Positions 40,928-49,026 of a stretch of 64,000 bases of DNA are shown here, one piece after another. Where the stretch lies: assembly GCF_036010485.1 (NCBI RefSeq), contig NZ_CP108568.1, positions 4,285,001 through 4,349,000 of the forward strand, in the 5' to 3' direction. A program made the position numbers and the translations under genes. The stretch comes from Streptomyces sp. NBC_01198 (lineage in GTDB: Bacteria; Actinomycetota; Actinomycetes; Streptomycetales; Streptomycetaceae). Every line of letters begins with the position of its first letter. Within the stretch, counting starts at the first letter, position 1. The notes under the pieces are model-generated. The model ran no database searches, had not been told where the DNA came from, and saw nothing but the letters and a program-made list of their open reading frames with translations.

Positions 40928-42481
40928 GTGCTCTTCCTCTACACCGTGCTGCTGGTGTGCTGCGTGATCCTGCTCATCGCGGGCATCGTGGAGCAGCGAC
41001 GGCACTTCACCAACCTCGGCAACATACCCACCCGAGTGCTGATCAACGGCATCCGCGGCAAGTCGTCCATCACCCGCCTGTGCGCGGGCGCGCTACGCGG
41101 CGGCGGCCTGATCACCGTCGCGAAGACCACCGGTACCGCAGCCCGGTTCATCCACCCGGATGCCACTGAGGAGCCGGTCTACCGCAAGTTCGGCATCGCC
41201 AACGTAGTCGAGCAGATCGGCATCGTGCGGCGCGCCGCCGCCTACAAGCCGGACGCGCTCGTCATCGAGTGCATGGCTGTTATGCCGGCCCTGCAGGAGA
41301 TCAATCAGTCCAAGCTGATCCGCTCCACGATCGGCGTGCTGTGCAACGTCCGTGAGGACCACCTCGCCGAGATGGGCCCCACCCTGGACGACGTGGCGCG
41401 CTCGCTGTGCCGCTCGATGCCGGAGGACGGCATCTGCGTCACGGCCGAGAAGGACCGCTTCCACATCCTCCAGGAGGAGGCGGACGCCCGGAACTGCCAG
41501 CTCATGTATGCCGACCCGGAAACGGTCAGCGACGAGGAGCTGCGTGGCTTCGGCTGGTACACCTTCAAGGAGAACGTGGCCATCGCGCTGGCCGTCGCCG
41601 AACTCCTCGGTGTAGAGCGGGAGACTGCCCTGCAGGGCATGTACGACGCCCCACCGGACCCCGGGGTCCTCTCCGTCGACCGCTATCTGACGCCCGATGG
41701 CAAGAAGCTGCGCTTCGCCAACGTCTTCGCCGCCAACGACCCCGAGTCGACGCTGATGAACATCAACCAGTTGCTCGACCTCGGCGCCATCGACCGCCCG
41801 CTGAACGTGGTCATCAACTGCCGCCCCGACCGCGTCGAACGCAACGGACAGATGGGCGAGATCATCCCCGATCTCGACCCCGAGCGCGTCTTCGTCATCG
41901 GCCACCCTGCCAAGTCCGCGATCGACGCCATCCCCGCCGAGTTCCGCTCGCGCGCCGTCGACCTCGGCGGCGGCAAGCGCGACCCGGAGGAGTTCATGGC
42001 CGTGCTGCTGGAGCAGCTCGGACCGGATTCCTCGCTGGTCGCGATCGGCAACATCCACGGACAGGGCGAGATCCTGCTGGAGCACCTCGCCGAACTGTCG
42101 CCGGACGACAGCCCCGACGAGGTCGTGGCCACGGCCCCGGCCGACTCTTGGGCGGTACCCGCCGCAGTCGAGTACGTCGAGACCGTGGAGCCGAGCGCGT
42201 CCCACATCGACCCCTACCAGGGCTACCCGCAGCCGTACGACACGCGCTACGCGCAGCAGCCGTACGTCTCGCAGCTCCCCGTGCAGCGCGGCACCGAGCC
42301 GTACCCGGACCAGGAGTGGGCGACCCGGAGCGGGCACGGCCAGCCGCACCCGGACGACGTGCGAACCCAGCAGAACCACGGCCAACAGATGCCGGCCCGC
42401 GGGATGTTCGAACCCCGCATTCCTCCCCAGCCTTCCGCCGACGAGAGCCAGCAGTGGCACAGCCCAGGAGAGCAGCGTTGA
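40928..42481 (+). CDS. pgsB: Poly-gamma-glutamate synthase PgsB/CapB-like ligase
   Basis: This 517-aa protein starts at GTG 40928, six bases after the previous stop. One N-terminal membrane helix is followed by the ATP-binding motif NGIRGKSSITRL (~40-51), then TVAKTTGTAARFI and VIECMAVMPALQ, all typical of the Mur-ligase-like PgsB family. The catalytic part ends near residue 400. The last ~115 residues are low-complexity, rich in Pro, Gln and Tyr, and look like a lineage-specific tail. It would join glutamate gamma-carboxylates with ATP at the membrane together with PgsC. Confidence 0.92.
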   Translation: MLFLYTVLLVCCVILLIAGIVEQRRHFTNLGNIPTRVLINGIRGKSSITRLCAGALRGGGLITVAKTTGTAARFIHPDATEEPVYRKFGIANVVEQIGIVRRAAAYKPDALVIECMAVMPALQEINQSKLIRSTIGVLCNVREDHLAEMGPTLDDVARSLCRSMPEDGICVTAEKDRFHILQEEADARNCQLMYADPETVSDEELRGFGWYTFKENVAIALAVAELLGVERETALQGMYDAPPDPGVLSVDRYLTPDGKKLRFANVFAANDPESTLMNINQLLDLGAIDRPLNVVINCRPDRVERNGQMGEIIPDLDPERVFVIGHPAKSAIDAIPAEFRSRAVDLGGGKRDPEEFMAVLLEQLGPDSSLVAIGNIHGQGEILLEHLAELSPDDSPDEVVATAPADSWAVPAAVEYVETVEPSASHIDPYQGYPQPYDTRYAQQPYVSQLPVQRGTEPYPDQEWATRSGHGQPHPDDVRTQQNHGQQMPARGMFEPRIPPQPSADESQQWHSPGEQR

Positions 42482-42960
42482 TCCCCTCCGTCCTCACCCC
42501 AGAGATCGCCGCGATGGGCATCGGTCTGGGTCTGCTCTTCTCGTTGATGTGCTACCTGACGACCAATCTGTCGCCGGGCGGCATGATCACCCCGGGCTGG
42601 CTCGCGCTCACCCTCATCGAGGACCTGCAGCGGGCCGCGCTGGTGATCGGCGTGACCGTGCTGACCTACCTCACCACGCTGCTCATGCAGAAGTTCGTGA
42701 TCCTGTACGGCAAGCGGCTGTTCGCGGCCGTGGTGCTCAGCGGCGTGCTCATCCAGGCCACCGTGATCATCGTGCTGCAGGTGGAGTTCCCGCTGCTGTA
42801 CGCCAACCAGACGCTCGGGTTCGTCGTCCCGGGCCTGATCGGCTACCAGATGGTCCGCCAGCCCAAGGGCGCAACGCTGCTGTCCGTCGGCTCGGTCACC
42901 CTGGCCACCTATGTGGTCCTGACCGCCGCCATTCTTCTGGGTGCCCTGGGCCCCGCCTGA
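42478..42960 (+). CDS. pgsC: Poly-gamma-glutamate synthesis protein PgsC/CapC
   Basis: This 160-aa integral membrane protein starts at TTG 42478, overlapping the pgsB stop, with AGGAG eight bases upstream. About five helices carry the family segments MCYLTTNLSPGGMITPGWLA, VLTYLTTLLMQKFVILYGKR and LGFVVPGLIGYQM. PgsC is the membrane partner of PgsB. The tight overlap implies translational coupling. Confidence 0.92.
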   Translation: MIPSVLTPEIAAMGIGLGLLFSLMCYLTTNLSPGGMITPGWLALTLIEDLQRAALVIGVTVLTYLTTLLMQKFVILYGKRLFAAVVLSGVLIQATVIIVLQVEFPLLYANQTLGFVVPGLIGYQMVRQPKGATLLSVGSVTLATYVVLTAAILLGALGPA

Positions 42961-42997
42961 GTCCGCCTGCCTCAACGCCATTTCTGGAGCCCACACC

Positions 42998-44053
42998 ATG
43001 CCGAAGCGCAAAGGCCGCCCGGTCGTCCACGCGGTAACGGTCCTGGCGCTGCTCGCGGGCAGCGCGTACTTCACCTTTGAACTGCGCAAGGACGCTCAGG
43101 CGAAGGTCCCAGCCGTCCAGTCGGTGACCGACAACGCCATGCAGAACCCGACTCCGGCGACCGGCAGGCAGACCTGGGAGCGGCTGAACGACCCGGCGCG
43201 TTCCGTGCTGCGCGACGCCAAGGGCGCGGTCATCGCCACCTTCACAGACGGTGCCCGAGCCGCCACCCTCAAGGGCGCCTCCCGGACCTTCACCGAACCG
43301 GCCAACACCAGCACCAAGGTGATCACCGACGACTGGGTCCGCCTCATGCCGGAGCCCTGGACCAAAGGCGCCCAGAACCAGCAGTGGTACAAGGACTGGT
43401 TCAAGCAGTACTACGGCAGCGAGGAGGACGACATCTTCGCGATCGCCTTCCAGTACGTGCAGGGCGCCCCGCTCAAGAAGGACGCCGCGGGCGTACCGTA
43501 CCGGGGCGACGCGGTGTTCGGGCCGTACAAGGCCAACGGCGTGGACCGCCTGGAGCAGAACGACTTCTACGACTACCTCGGCATCCCGTACACCTTCCGC
43601 AACGGGACCACGATGCCCCCGCGCAAGGAGCGCTACCGCGCGCTGGACTGCTCCGGCTTCATGCGGATGGTGTGGGGCTACCGCGCCCGTTACCCGCTGA
43701 TGGCCACCGACAAGTCCGGTGACGGCCTGCCCCGCTCGGCCAACGGCATGGCCCGCTCCAAGGTCGGCGTCGACATCATCAAGCTCCGGGGCCCCGCCCC
43801 CTGGTACACCCGGCCGAAGAACATCGACATGCTGCAGCCGGGAGACCTGCTGTTCTTCAAGATGGACCACCGTACCGCCGACCACATCGACCACGTCGCC
43901 CTCTACCTGGGGCTGGACTCCGAGGGACACAAGGTCTTCATCTCAAGCCGCAAGGAGCAGAACGGCCCCACGATCGGCGACTCGGGCGGTATGTCCCGCA
44001 TCGACGGCAACGGCTTCTACGCCCAGCTGTTCCGCAGCGCGAAGCGGTTGTGA
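42998..44053 (+). CDS. NlpC/P60 cysteine peptidase, exported
   Basis: This 351-aa protein starts at ATG 42998 behind TGGAG. An N-terminal signal anchor (VVHAVTVLALLAGSAYF) and a ~170-residue unknown region precede an NlpC/P60 domain with the nucleophile in ALDCSGFMRMVWG, PGDLLFFKM and the histidine in DHIDHVALYLG. Such enzymes cut gamma-D-glutamyl bonds in peptidoglycan or, as PgdS, in poly-gamma-glutamate. Its place at the end of the pgs run favours polymer release or wall remodelling. Confidence 0.85.
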   Translation: MPKRKGRPVVHAVTVLALLAGSAYFTFELRKDAQAKVPAVQSVTDNAMQNPTPATGRQTWERLNDPARSVLRDAKGAVIATFTDGARAATLKGASRTFTEPANTSTKVITDDWVRLMPEPWTKGAQNQQWYKDWFKQYYGSEEDDIFAIAFQYVQGAPLKKDAAGVPYRGDAVFGPYKANGVDRLEQNDFYDYLGIPYTFRNGTTMPPRKERYRALDCSGFMRMVWGYRARYPLMATDKSGDGLPRSANGMARSKVGVDIIKLRGPAPWYTRPKNIDMLQPGDLLFFKMDHRTADHIDHVALYLGLDSEGHKVFISSRKEQNGPTIGDSGGMSRIDGNGFYAQLFRSAKRL

Positions 44054-44778
44054 GCCGGACGGCGGCACGCAGCGCCGCGTCGACTCGGCGCCCGCAGACG
44101 GCGAGCGCCATCGGATCCCGCATCAACGTCAACGCGAGCGTGCGCCATCCCGGAGCTGTGTCGTGCGGGCGCGGCGGCACGTCAGTTTGGTCCGAGCGTC
44201 AGATGCCGAGCCAATCCGTCGCAGGTGGCGCTTCTCCGCAGGCTGGCCTGCGTGGCCGGTGCGGAGCGGCCGCAGCACTGCTGTCCTCCTTCGTGCTCCC
44301 ATGCGTCGTTCTGGCCCGCTCGCACGAGGCCCGAGGACTCCAGCATCCGAGCCGACGCAGCCCACCGAGCACCACACCACCCGTGCCTGAGCCGCCACGC
44401 CCGCCCCACCGCAACGCCACCGCAGACACGACACCGCCTCGTCCGCGGGAATACTTCACCGCCTCCATGGGAGAATCGAAGCCTCGCCCAAGGAGATGCC
44501 CCTGACCGCATCGCCGACCGCTTCGGGGACCAGCGGACTCGCGTCGGCATTCTCGCCTACTCGGGATCTCCCCTCCACGCCATCGCGGGCGACCGCCGCG
44601 GAGAACCGGCCACGACGCGTTGCCGCCCGGTCGGGAGTGGGACTGTTGTGGTCCGGCATCGGCCGATGCTGTGGTATCGCTTTCGAGCTGGACTTGTTGC
44701 GGTTGGTGCTGCGTTGGGGCCGGGCCCGGTGGGCCGGTGGGCCCGAGTATGCCTGGCTGCGGATACACGGAGGCTGGG
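44054..44778. other. Gap with no firmly supported gene
   Basis: The longer frames here are compositionally biased and partly antisense. A plus-strand frame at 44496-44792 ending in RIHGGWDVGV overlaps the next gene and might be a small protein, but its start has no proper RBS spacing. I see no RNA gene. Confidence 0.35.
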
Positions 44779-45156
44779 ATGTCGGAGTCTGACGGCGGGG
44801 GCCACGTCCCGCGGAGCACATTCATGCTGGTCTTTCGTGGAGGTGCTGTCTCCCGGTCCGACCTGTCGCCATCCGAGCTTCAGGCCCATGTCGAGAAGTG
44901 GTATCGCTGGTCGGAGGAGTTGGCCGGACAGGACAGGCGTAACGTCGGGACCGCACTCGATGGACCGGGGGCCACTGTTCGCAGCCGCGAACTGGTCACC
45001 GACGGGCCGTATGCCGAGTCGAAGGATCTGGTGACCGGCAGCATGATCTTCGAGGCAGCGTCCCTGGAAGACGCCGTCGAGGTCGCGCGCGGGTGCCCGA
45101 CGTACGAGTTCGGCGGGTCCGTCGAGGTGCGGCCGGTCCAGGACTACCGGATCTGA
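44779..45156 (+). CDS. DGPF/YCII-domain protein
   Basis: This 125-aa protein starts at ATG 44779 with CGGAGG upstream. It has FMLVFRGG at the start, HVEKWYRWSEELAGQ, and TDGPYAESKDLVTG, which is the DGP[F/Y] motif, then DAVEVARGCPTYEFGGSVEVRP. Proteins of this family are regularly encoded with ECF42-group sigma factors. Its stop overlaps the sigma factor start (TGATG), so the two are co-expressed. The biochemical role is not settled. Confidence 0.88.
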   Translation: MSESDGGGHVPRSTFMLVFRGGAVSRSDLSPSELQAHVEKWYRWSEELAGQDRRNVGTALDGPGATVRSRELVTDGPYAESKDLVTGSMIFEAASLEDAVEVARGCPTYEFGGSVEVRPVQDYRI

Positions 45157-46430
45157 TGCCCGTGAACGAAGGGTCCGAGGCGCACGCCTCTGCACAGCTG
45201 GTGGAGGACCTGTTCCGCAGGGAGTACGCGCACCTGGTCAGCGCGTTGATCCGGGTCCTGGGCCCGTCGAACATCCCGCTCGCCGAGGACGTCGTCCATG
45301 ACGCGCTGGTGAGCGCCATGCAGGCGTGGCGTTTCGGTCTGCCGCGGGACCCGAAGGCATGGATCATCCGGGCGGCTCACAACCGGGCGATCGACATGAT
45401 CCGCCGGGAACAGCGGCACCGCTCCTTCCTGCCCGAACTGGCAACGGCCACCGAGCTGACCGACACCATCGAGGCGGCCCTGGCCCCGGAAGCCGAGGGG
45501 ACCAGCCAGCTGGCCATGATGTTCGCTGTGTGCGACCCCGGCCTGAGCCGCGAGACGCACGTCACCCTGATCCTTCGATGGCTGTGCGGCCTGTCACCCA
45601 GGGAGATCGGCCAGGCGTTCCTCGTGGACACCCAGACCATCGATCGACGCCTGCACCGCGGCCGCGGACGCCTGCGTGAGCTGGGGCGGTTGCCCGACGT
45701 GGACCACCTGCCCGACCTCGACACCCGGCGTGGCTCGGTCATGCGATCGCTCTATCTGCTGTTCAACGAGGGTTACCACGGCAGCAACCCCCAGACCCCG
45801 GTGCGTCCGTTCCTGTGCGACGACGCTCTGCATCTCACTGAGTTGCTGCTGGAGGCCAAGGCAACCGCGCATCCCGACGTGCACGCTCTGTCCGCCCTGT
45901 TCTGCTTCGGCGCTGCCCGCCTGTCCACGCGTCTTGACGAGCGAGGCGTCTTCGTTCCGCTGGAGGACCAGGACCGGAGCCGCTGGGATCGGGCGCGTAT
46001 CGAGCAGGGTCTGGTGCATCTCGGTCACGCGGCCAGCGGGGATCACTTGTCCCGATGGCATCTGGAGGCAGGCATCGCCTGCGAGCACGCGATCGCGCCT
46101 TCAGTCCAGGAGACGGACTGGGACAGGATCGTCGGCTTCTACCAGCTCCTCGCCGAACAGTCCTGGAGCCCTGTCGTGGCGCTCAACCGTGCGCTGGCGG
46201 TGGCCGAACGGGACGGCGTCGACGACGGCCGCCGCGAGCTGATCGCCCTGGCGCAAGAGCCCAAACTGACGCGGTACCCCTTCTACTGGGCGGCCCGTGC
46301 CGACCTGGAGCGGCGGGCCGGCCGGCACGCCGCGGCCAGGGAGCACTACGAGAACGCGATCACGCTGGCCCGCAGCACCGCCGAGCGCGCCGCCTTCGAG
46401 CGGCGGATCGAGAACCTGGAAATCTCCTAA
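45156..46430 (+). CDS. ECF42-type RNA polymerase sigma factor with C-terminal extension
   Basis: This 424-aa protein has sigma-2 (VEDLFRREYAHLVSALIRVLG, DPKAWIIRAAHNRAIDMIRR) and sigma-4 (MFAVCDPGLSRETHVTLILRWLCGLSPREI) regions in the first ~185 residues. A ~240-residue helical extension follows with DTRRGSVMRSLYLLFNEGYHGS, HALSALFCFGAARL and ending AFERRIENL, resembling TPR repeats. The extension replaces a conventional anti-sigma factor in this group and is needed for activity in characterised members. Coupling to the DGPF protein is diagnostic. Confidence 0.92.
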   Translation: MPVNEGSEAHASAQLVEDLFRREYAHLVSALIRVLGPSNIPLAEDVVHDALVSAMQAWRFGLPRDPKAWIIRAAHNRAIDMIRREQRHRSFLPELATATELTDTIEAALAPEAEGTSQLAMMFAVCDPGLSRETHVTLILRWLCGLSPREIGQAFLVDTQTIDRRLHRGRGRLRELGRLPDVDHLPDLDTRRGSVMRSLYLLFNEGYHGSNPQTPVRPFLCDDALHLTELLLEAKATAHPDVHALSALFCFGAARLSTRLDERGVFVPLEDQDRSRWDRARIEQGLVHLGHAASGDHLSRWHLEAGIACEHAIAPSVQETDWDRIVGFYQLLAEQSWSPVVALNRALAVAERDGVDDGRRELIALAQEPKLTRYPFYWAARADLERRAGRHAAAREHYENAITLARSTAERAAFERRIENLEIS

Positions 46431-46512
46431 AAGATTCTTGGAGGCGTGTCCGGTTCCGGCGCGCGCCGTTCGTCTCCCTCCTGAGATCACCCGATGAGAC
46501 CAGGAGAGACCG

Positions 46513-48027
46513 ATGCCGGAGTCCGTGAACGCGGTAGGTCCGAGCGACGATATCGGCGGCGGCCTGGCCGCCGCGGCCGCATCCGGCGAGGTGCACAGGT
46601 GGCGGGCGTTCTCGCTGCTCGCCGTGGCGTACTTCATCACGGCGGTAGACATGCTGATCGTCAACGTCGCGCTGCCGACGATCGGCCGTGAGCTGCACTT
46701 CGCGCAGGCGGACCTGCAGTGGGTGGTGACCGCGTACGCGCTCACCTTCGGCGGGTTCCTGCTGCTCGGCGGCCGTGCCGCCGACCTGCTCGGGCGCAGG
46801 CGCGTGTTCATGGCCGGGCTGGCGTTGTTCACCGCGGCCTCGCTGGCCTGCGCGCTGGCCACCAGTGGCATCTTCCTGATCGTCATGCGGGGCGTCCAGG
46901 GCCTGGGCGCTGCCGTGGTGCTGCCCGCCGCGCTGTCGATCGTGATGAACATGTTCAGCGAGGGCGCCGAGCGCAACAAGGCACTCGGCCTGTGGGGTGC
47001 GATCGGGGCCAGCGGCGCGACCGTCGGCGTGCTGGCCGGCGGCGTCCTCACCCGATACGCCGGATGGCCGTACATCTTCTACCTGAACGTGATCGTCGGC
47101 GGGGCCGCGCTGCTGCTGACCCGACGTGTCGTGCCAGAAAGCAGGCTGGCCGCCGCCCGCCGCCGCTACGACCCGCTGGGCGCCATCACGGTGACCGCCG
47201 CTCTGGTGCTCATGGCGTATGCCATCTCGCAGGCGCCGACCGCCGGATGGGCCGCCACCCGGACTCTGGCCCTGCTCGCGATGTCGGCGGCCCTGCTGGC
47301 GGCGTTCGTGGCCATCGAGGCCAGGGCGCAAGCGCCGCTGCTCCCGCTACGACTCTTCCGGCTGAGCACTCTCGCCGGGTCCAACGCGGTCGGGTTCCTG
47401 CTGGGGGCCAGCTTCTACGGCTACATCTTCATCGGCACCCTGTACATGCAGCAGGTACTCGGATACTCCGCCTTGAGCACCGGCCTGGCCTGGCTGACCG
47501 TCGGCCTGACCGGGGTGGTGCTCGCTGGTCCGGCGCAGGTGCTCGTCACCCGCGCGTCGGCCAAGCCGGTGATGGCGGCCGGACTCAGCCTGACCGGTGC
47601 CGGGATCCTGTGGGCGACCCGGGCGCCCGTCCACGGCAGCTTCTGGGCGGACCTGGCCGGACCCTTCCTTCTCACCGGCACGGTCACCTGGATCTTCATC
47701 CCGGTATCGATCGGGGCCCTGGCCGGCGTCACCGAACGGGACGCGGGAGTCGCCTCCGGACTCATCGACTCATCTCAGCAACTCGGCGGGGCGATCGGGA
47801 TCGCCCTCGCCTCCTCCGTGGCGGCCACACGCACCCGCCACCTCCACACGCGCGGCCACAACCCCGCAGACGCGCTCACCGGCGGCTTCCACACCGCGTT
47901 GTGGGTCTGCGGACTCATCGCCCTGTCCGCCATCCTCATCACCTTCGTCCTCATCCGGCGCACCGAGCTTGTCCAGGGCACGACCGCCCGGCAACGCCAA
48001 GTCCCACAGCCCGCCTCCGTCGACTGA
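46513..48027 (+). CDS. MFS multidrug exporter, DHA2 (14-helix) family
   Basis: This 504-aa protein has fourteen predicted helices. Motifs include AVDMLIVNVALPTIGRELHF after helix 1, LLGGRAADLLGRRRVF (motif A) and WGAIGASGATVGVLAGG (motif C, antiporter type). It begins 82 bases after the sigma factor and may belong to its regulon. It probably exports drugs or a secondary metabolite by proton exchange. Confidence 0.88.
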   Translation: MPESVNAVGPSDDIGGGLAAAAASGEVHRWRAFSLLAVAYFITAVDMLIVNVALPTIGRELHFAQADLQWVVTAYALTFGGFLLLGGRAADLLGRRRVFMAGLALFTAASLACALATSGIFLIVMRGVQGLGAAVVLPAALSIVMNMFSEGAERNKALGLWGAIGASGATVGVLAGGVLTRYAGWPYIFYLNVIVGGAALLLTRRVVPESRLAAARRRYDPLGAITVTAALVLMAYAISQAPTAGWAATRTLALLAMSAALLAAFVAIEARAQAPLLPLRLFRLSTLAGSNAVGFLLGASFYGYIFIGTLYMQQVLGYSALSTGLAWLTVGLTGVVLAGPAQVLVTRASAKPVMAAGLSLTGAGILWATRAPVHGSFWADLAGPFLLTGTVTWIFIPVSIGALAGVTERDAGVASGLIDSSQQLGGAIGIALASSVAATRTRHLHTRGHNPADALTGGFHTALWVCGLIALSAILITFVLIRRTELVQGTTARQRQVPQPASVD

Positions 48028-48088
48028 CCGTCGCGGCCATTGCCGAGGCGGCTGCACGCCTCATCCACCCAGAGCCAGGAGAACCACT

Positions 48089-48622
48089 GTGCGCAAACTC
48101 ATCGAGTCGACGCTCGTCACGCTGGACGGAGTCATCGAAGCCCCTGAGCGCTGGGCGCTCTTCGATGCCGAGTCCTCGGCGTTGTCGCTCGAGCAGCTCG
48201 ACAACTGCGAGGCATTCGTCATGGGCCGGAAGACGTACGAGACCTTCCACGCGAACTGGGGCCAGGTCACCGGCAGCCCTTACATCGACCGCATCAACGC
48301 CATGCCCAAGCACGTCGCCTCCCGATCGCTGGCCGAGACGACATGGAACGCCACCCTGCTGGGTCCCGATCCGTCCAGCGCGATCGCGAGCCTGAAGAGG
48401 CAACCGGGCAAGGACCTCATCAAATACGGCACCACCCGTTTCGACGACACACTCATTCACGACCACCTGATCGACGAGTTCCGCTTCTGGTACATGCCCG
48501 TCGTGGCCGGCTCAGGGGAACGGCTCTTCGAACACGTGGACACCACAGGACTGGACCTCAGGCTCACCGACGAGAAACGGCTGCAGAACGGGTCGATCAT
48601 CCTCACCTACGTACCACGCTGA
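48089..48622 (+). CDS. DHFR/RibD-C family reductase
   Basis: This 177-aa protein starts at GTG 48089 with CAGGAG upstream. It has the N-terminal strand LIESTLVTLDGVIEAP, EAFVMGRKTYETF, DLIKYGTTRFDDTLI and FRFWYMPVVAGSGERLF, a common layout of actinobacterial dihydrofolate reductase-like proteins. It should bind NADPH; the substrate is unknown. ECF42 clusters often include such small proteins. Confidence 0.85.
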   Translation: MRKLIESTLVTLDGVIEAPERWALFDAESSALSLEQLDNCEAFVMGRKTYETFHANWGQVTGSPYIDRINAMPKHVASRSLAETTWNATLLGPDPSSAIASLKRQPGKDLIKYGTTRFDDTLIHDHLIDEFRFWYMPVVAGSGERLFEHVDTTGLDLRLTDEKRLQNGSIILTYVPR

Positions 48623-49026
48623 CCCCGTAAAACAGCCAGGAACCAGCGTGGGTCGGTGGTGTGGCGATGATGTCCGCCGCCCGGTGGGTGTTCCAGGACG
48701 TGCGTGTCACGCAGGTGAACCAGGCTTTCCAGCGGCGTGGTCGGAGGGAGAGCCGGCGGAGAGATCGCTCTGCTCCCATGGGGTGCGGCACCGGTGCGGG
48801 ATGCCGGGGGTGAACGTCGGAGTACACGGGAGAGGCGAGGGACTCATGACGGACGAGAAGGTGCTGGAAGGCCAGAAATGGGTGAACGAGACCTACGCTG
48901 GCGTCGACGGATACGTGAGTTGCCCGGAGAACGGGCGATGATCCGTTGACGAGCCCCTCGGACGTGCTTCAGGACATGGCTGAGCCCCCCGCCGGTGGAG
49001 TCCGGGAGGGGCCCAGTTGCGGTCGG
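48623..49026. other. Gap with one gene fragment
   Basis: Apart from the short fragment at 48846-48941 I see no gene. The stretch lies between the convergent reductase and oxidase genes, so a bidirectional terminator is expected near 48960-49015 (CCCCCCGCCGG ... GGAGGGGCC). Confidence 0.35.
48846..48941 (+). pseudogene. Truncated start of a peptidoglycan-binding/muramidase-like gene
   Basis: ATG 48846 opens a 31-codon frame containing VLEGQKWVNETYAG and GYVSCPENG. This resembles the linker found in actinobacterial peptidoglycan-binding proteins (QxWVNxTYGxVxGYxxCPE). The frame stops right there, so only a short piece remains. Confidence 0.4.

Noticed and set aside
44199-44825. Minus-strand frame before the DGPF gene
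   Set aside because: Arg/Pro/Gly-rich with no motif and no RBS; overlaps the supported DGPF start.
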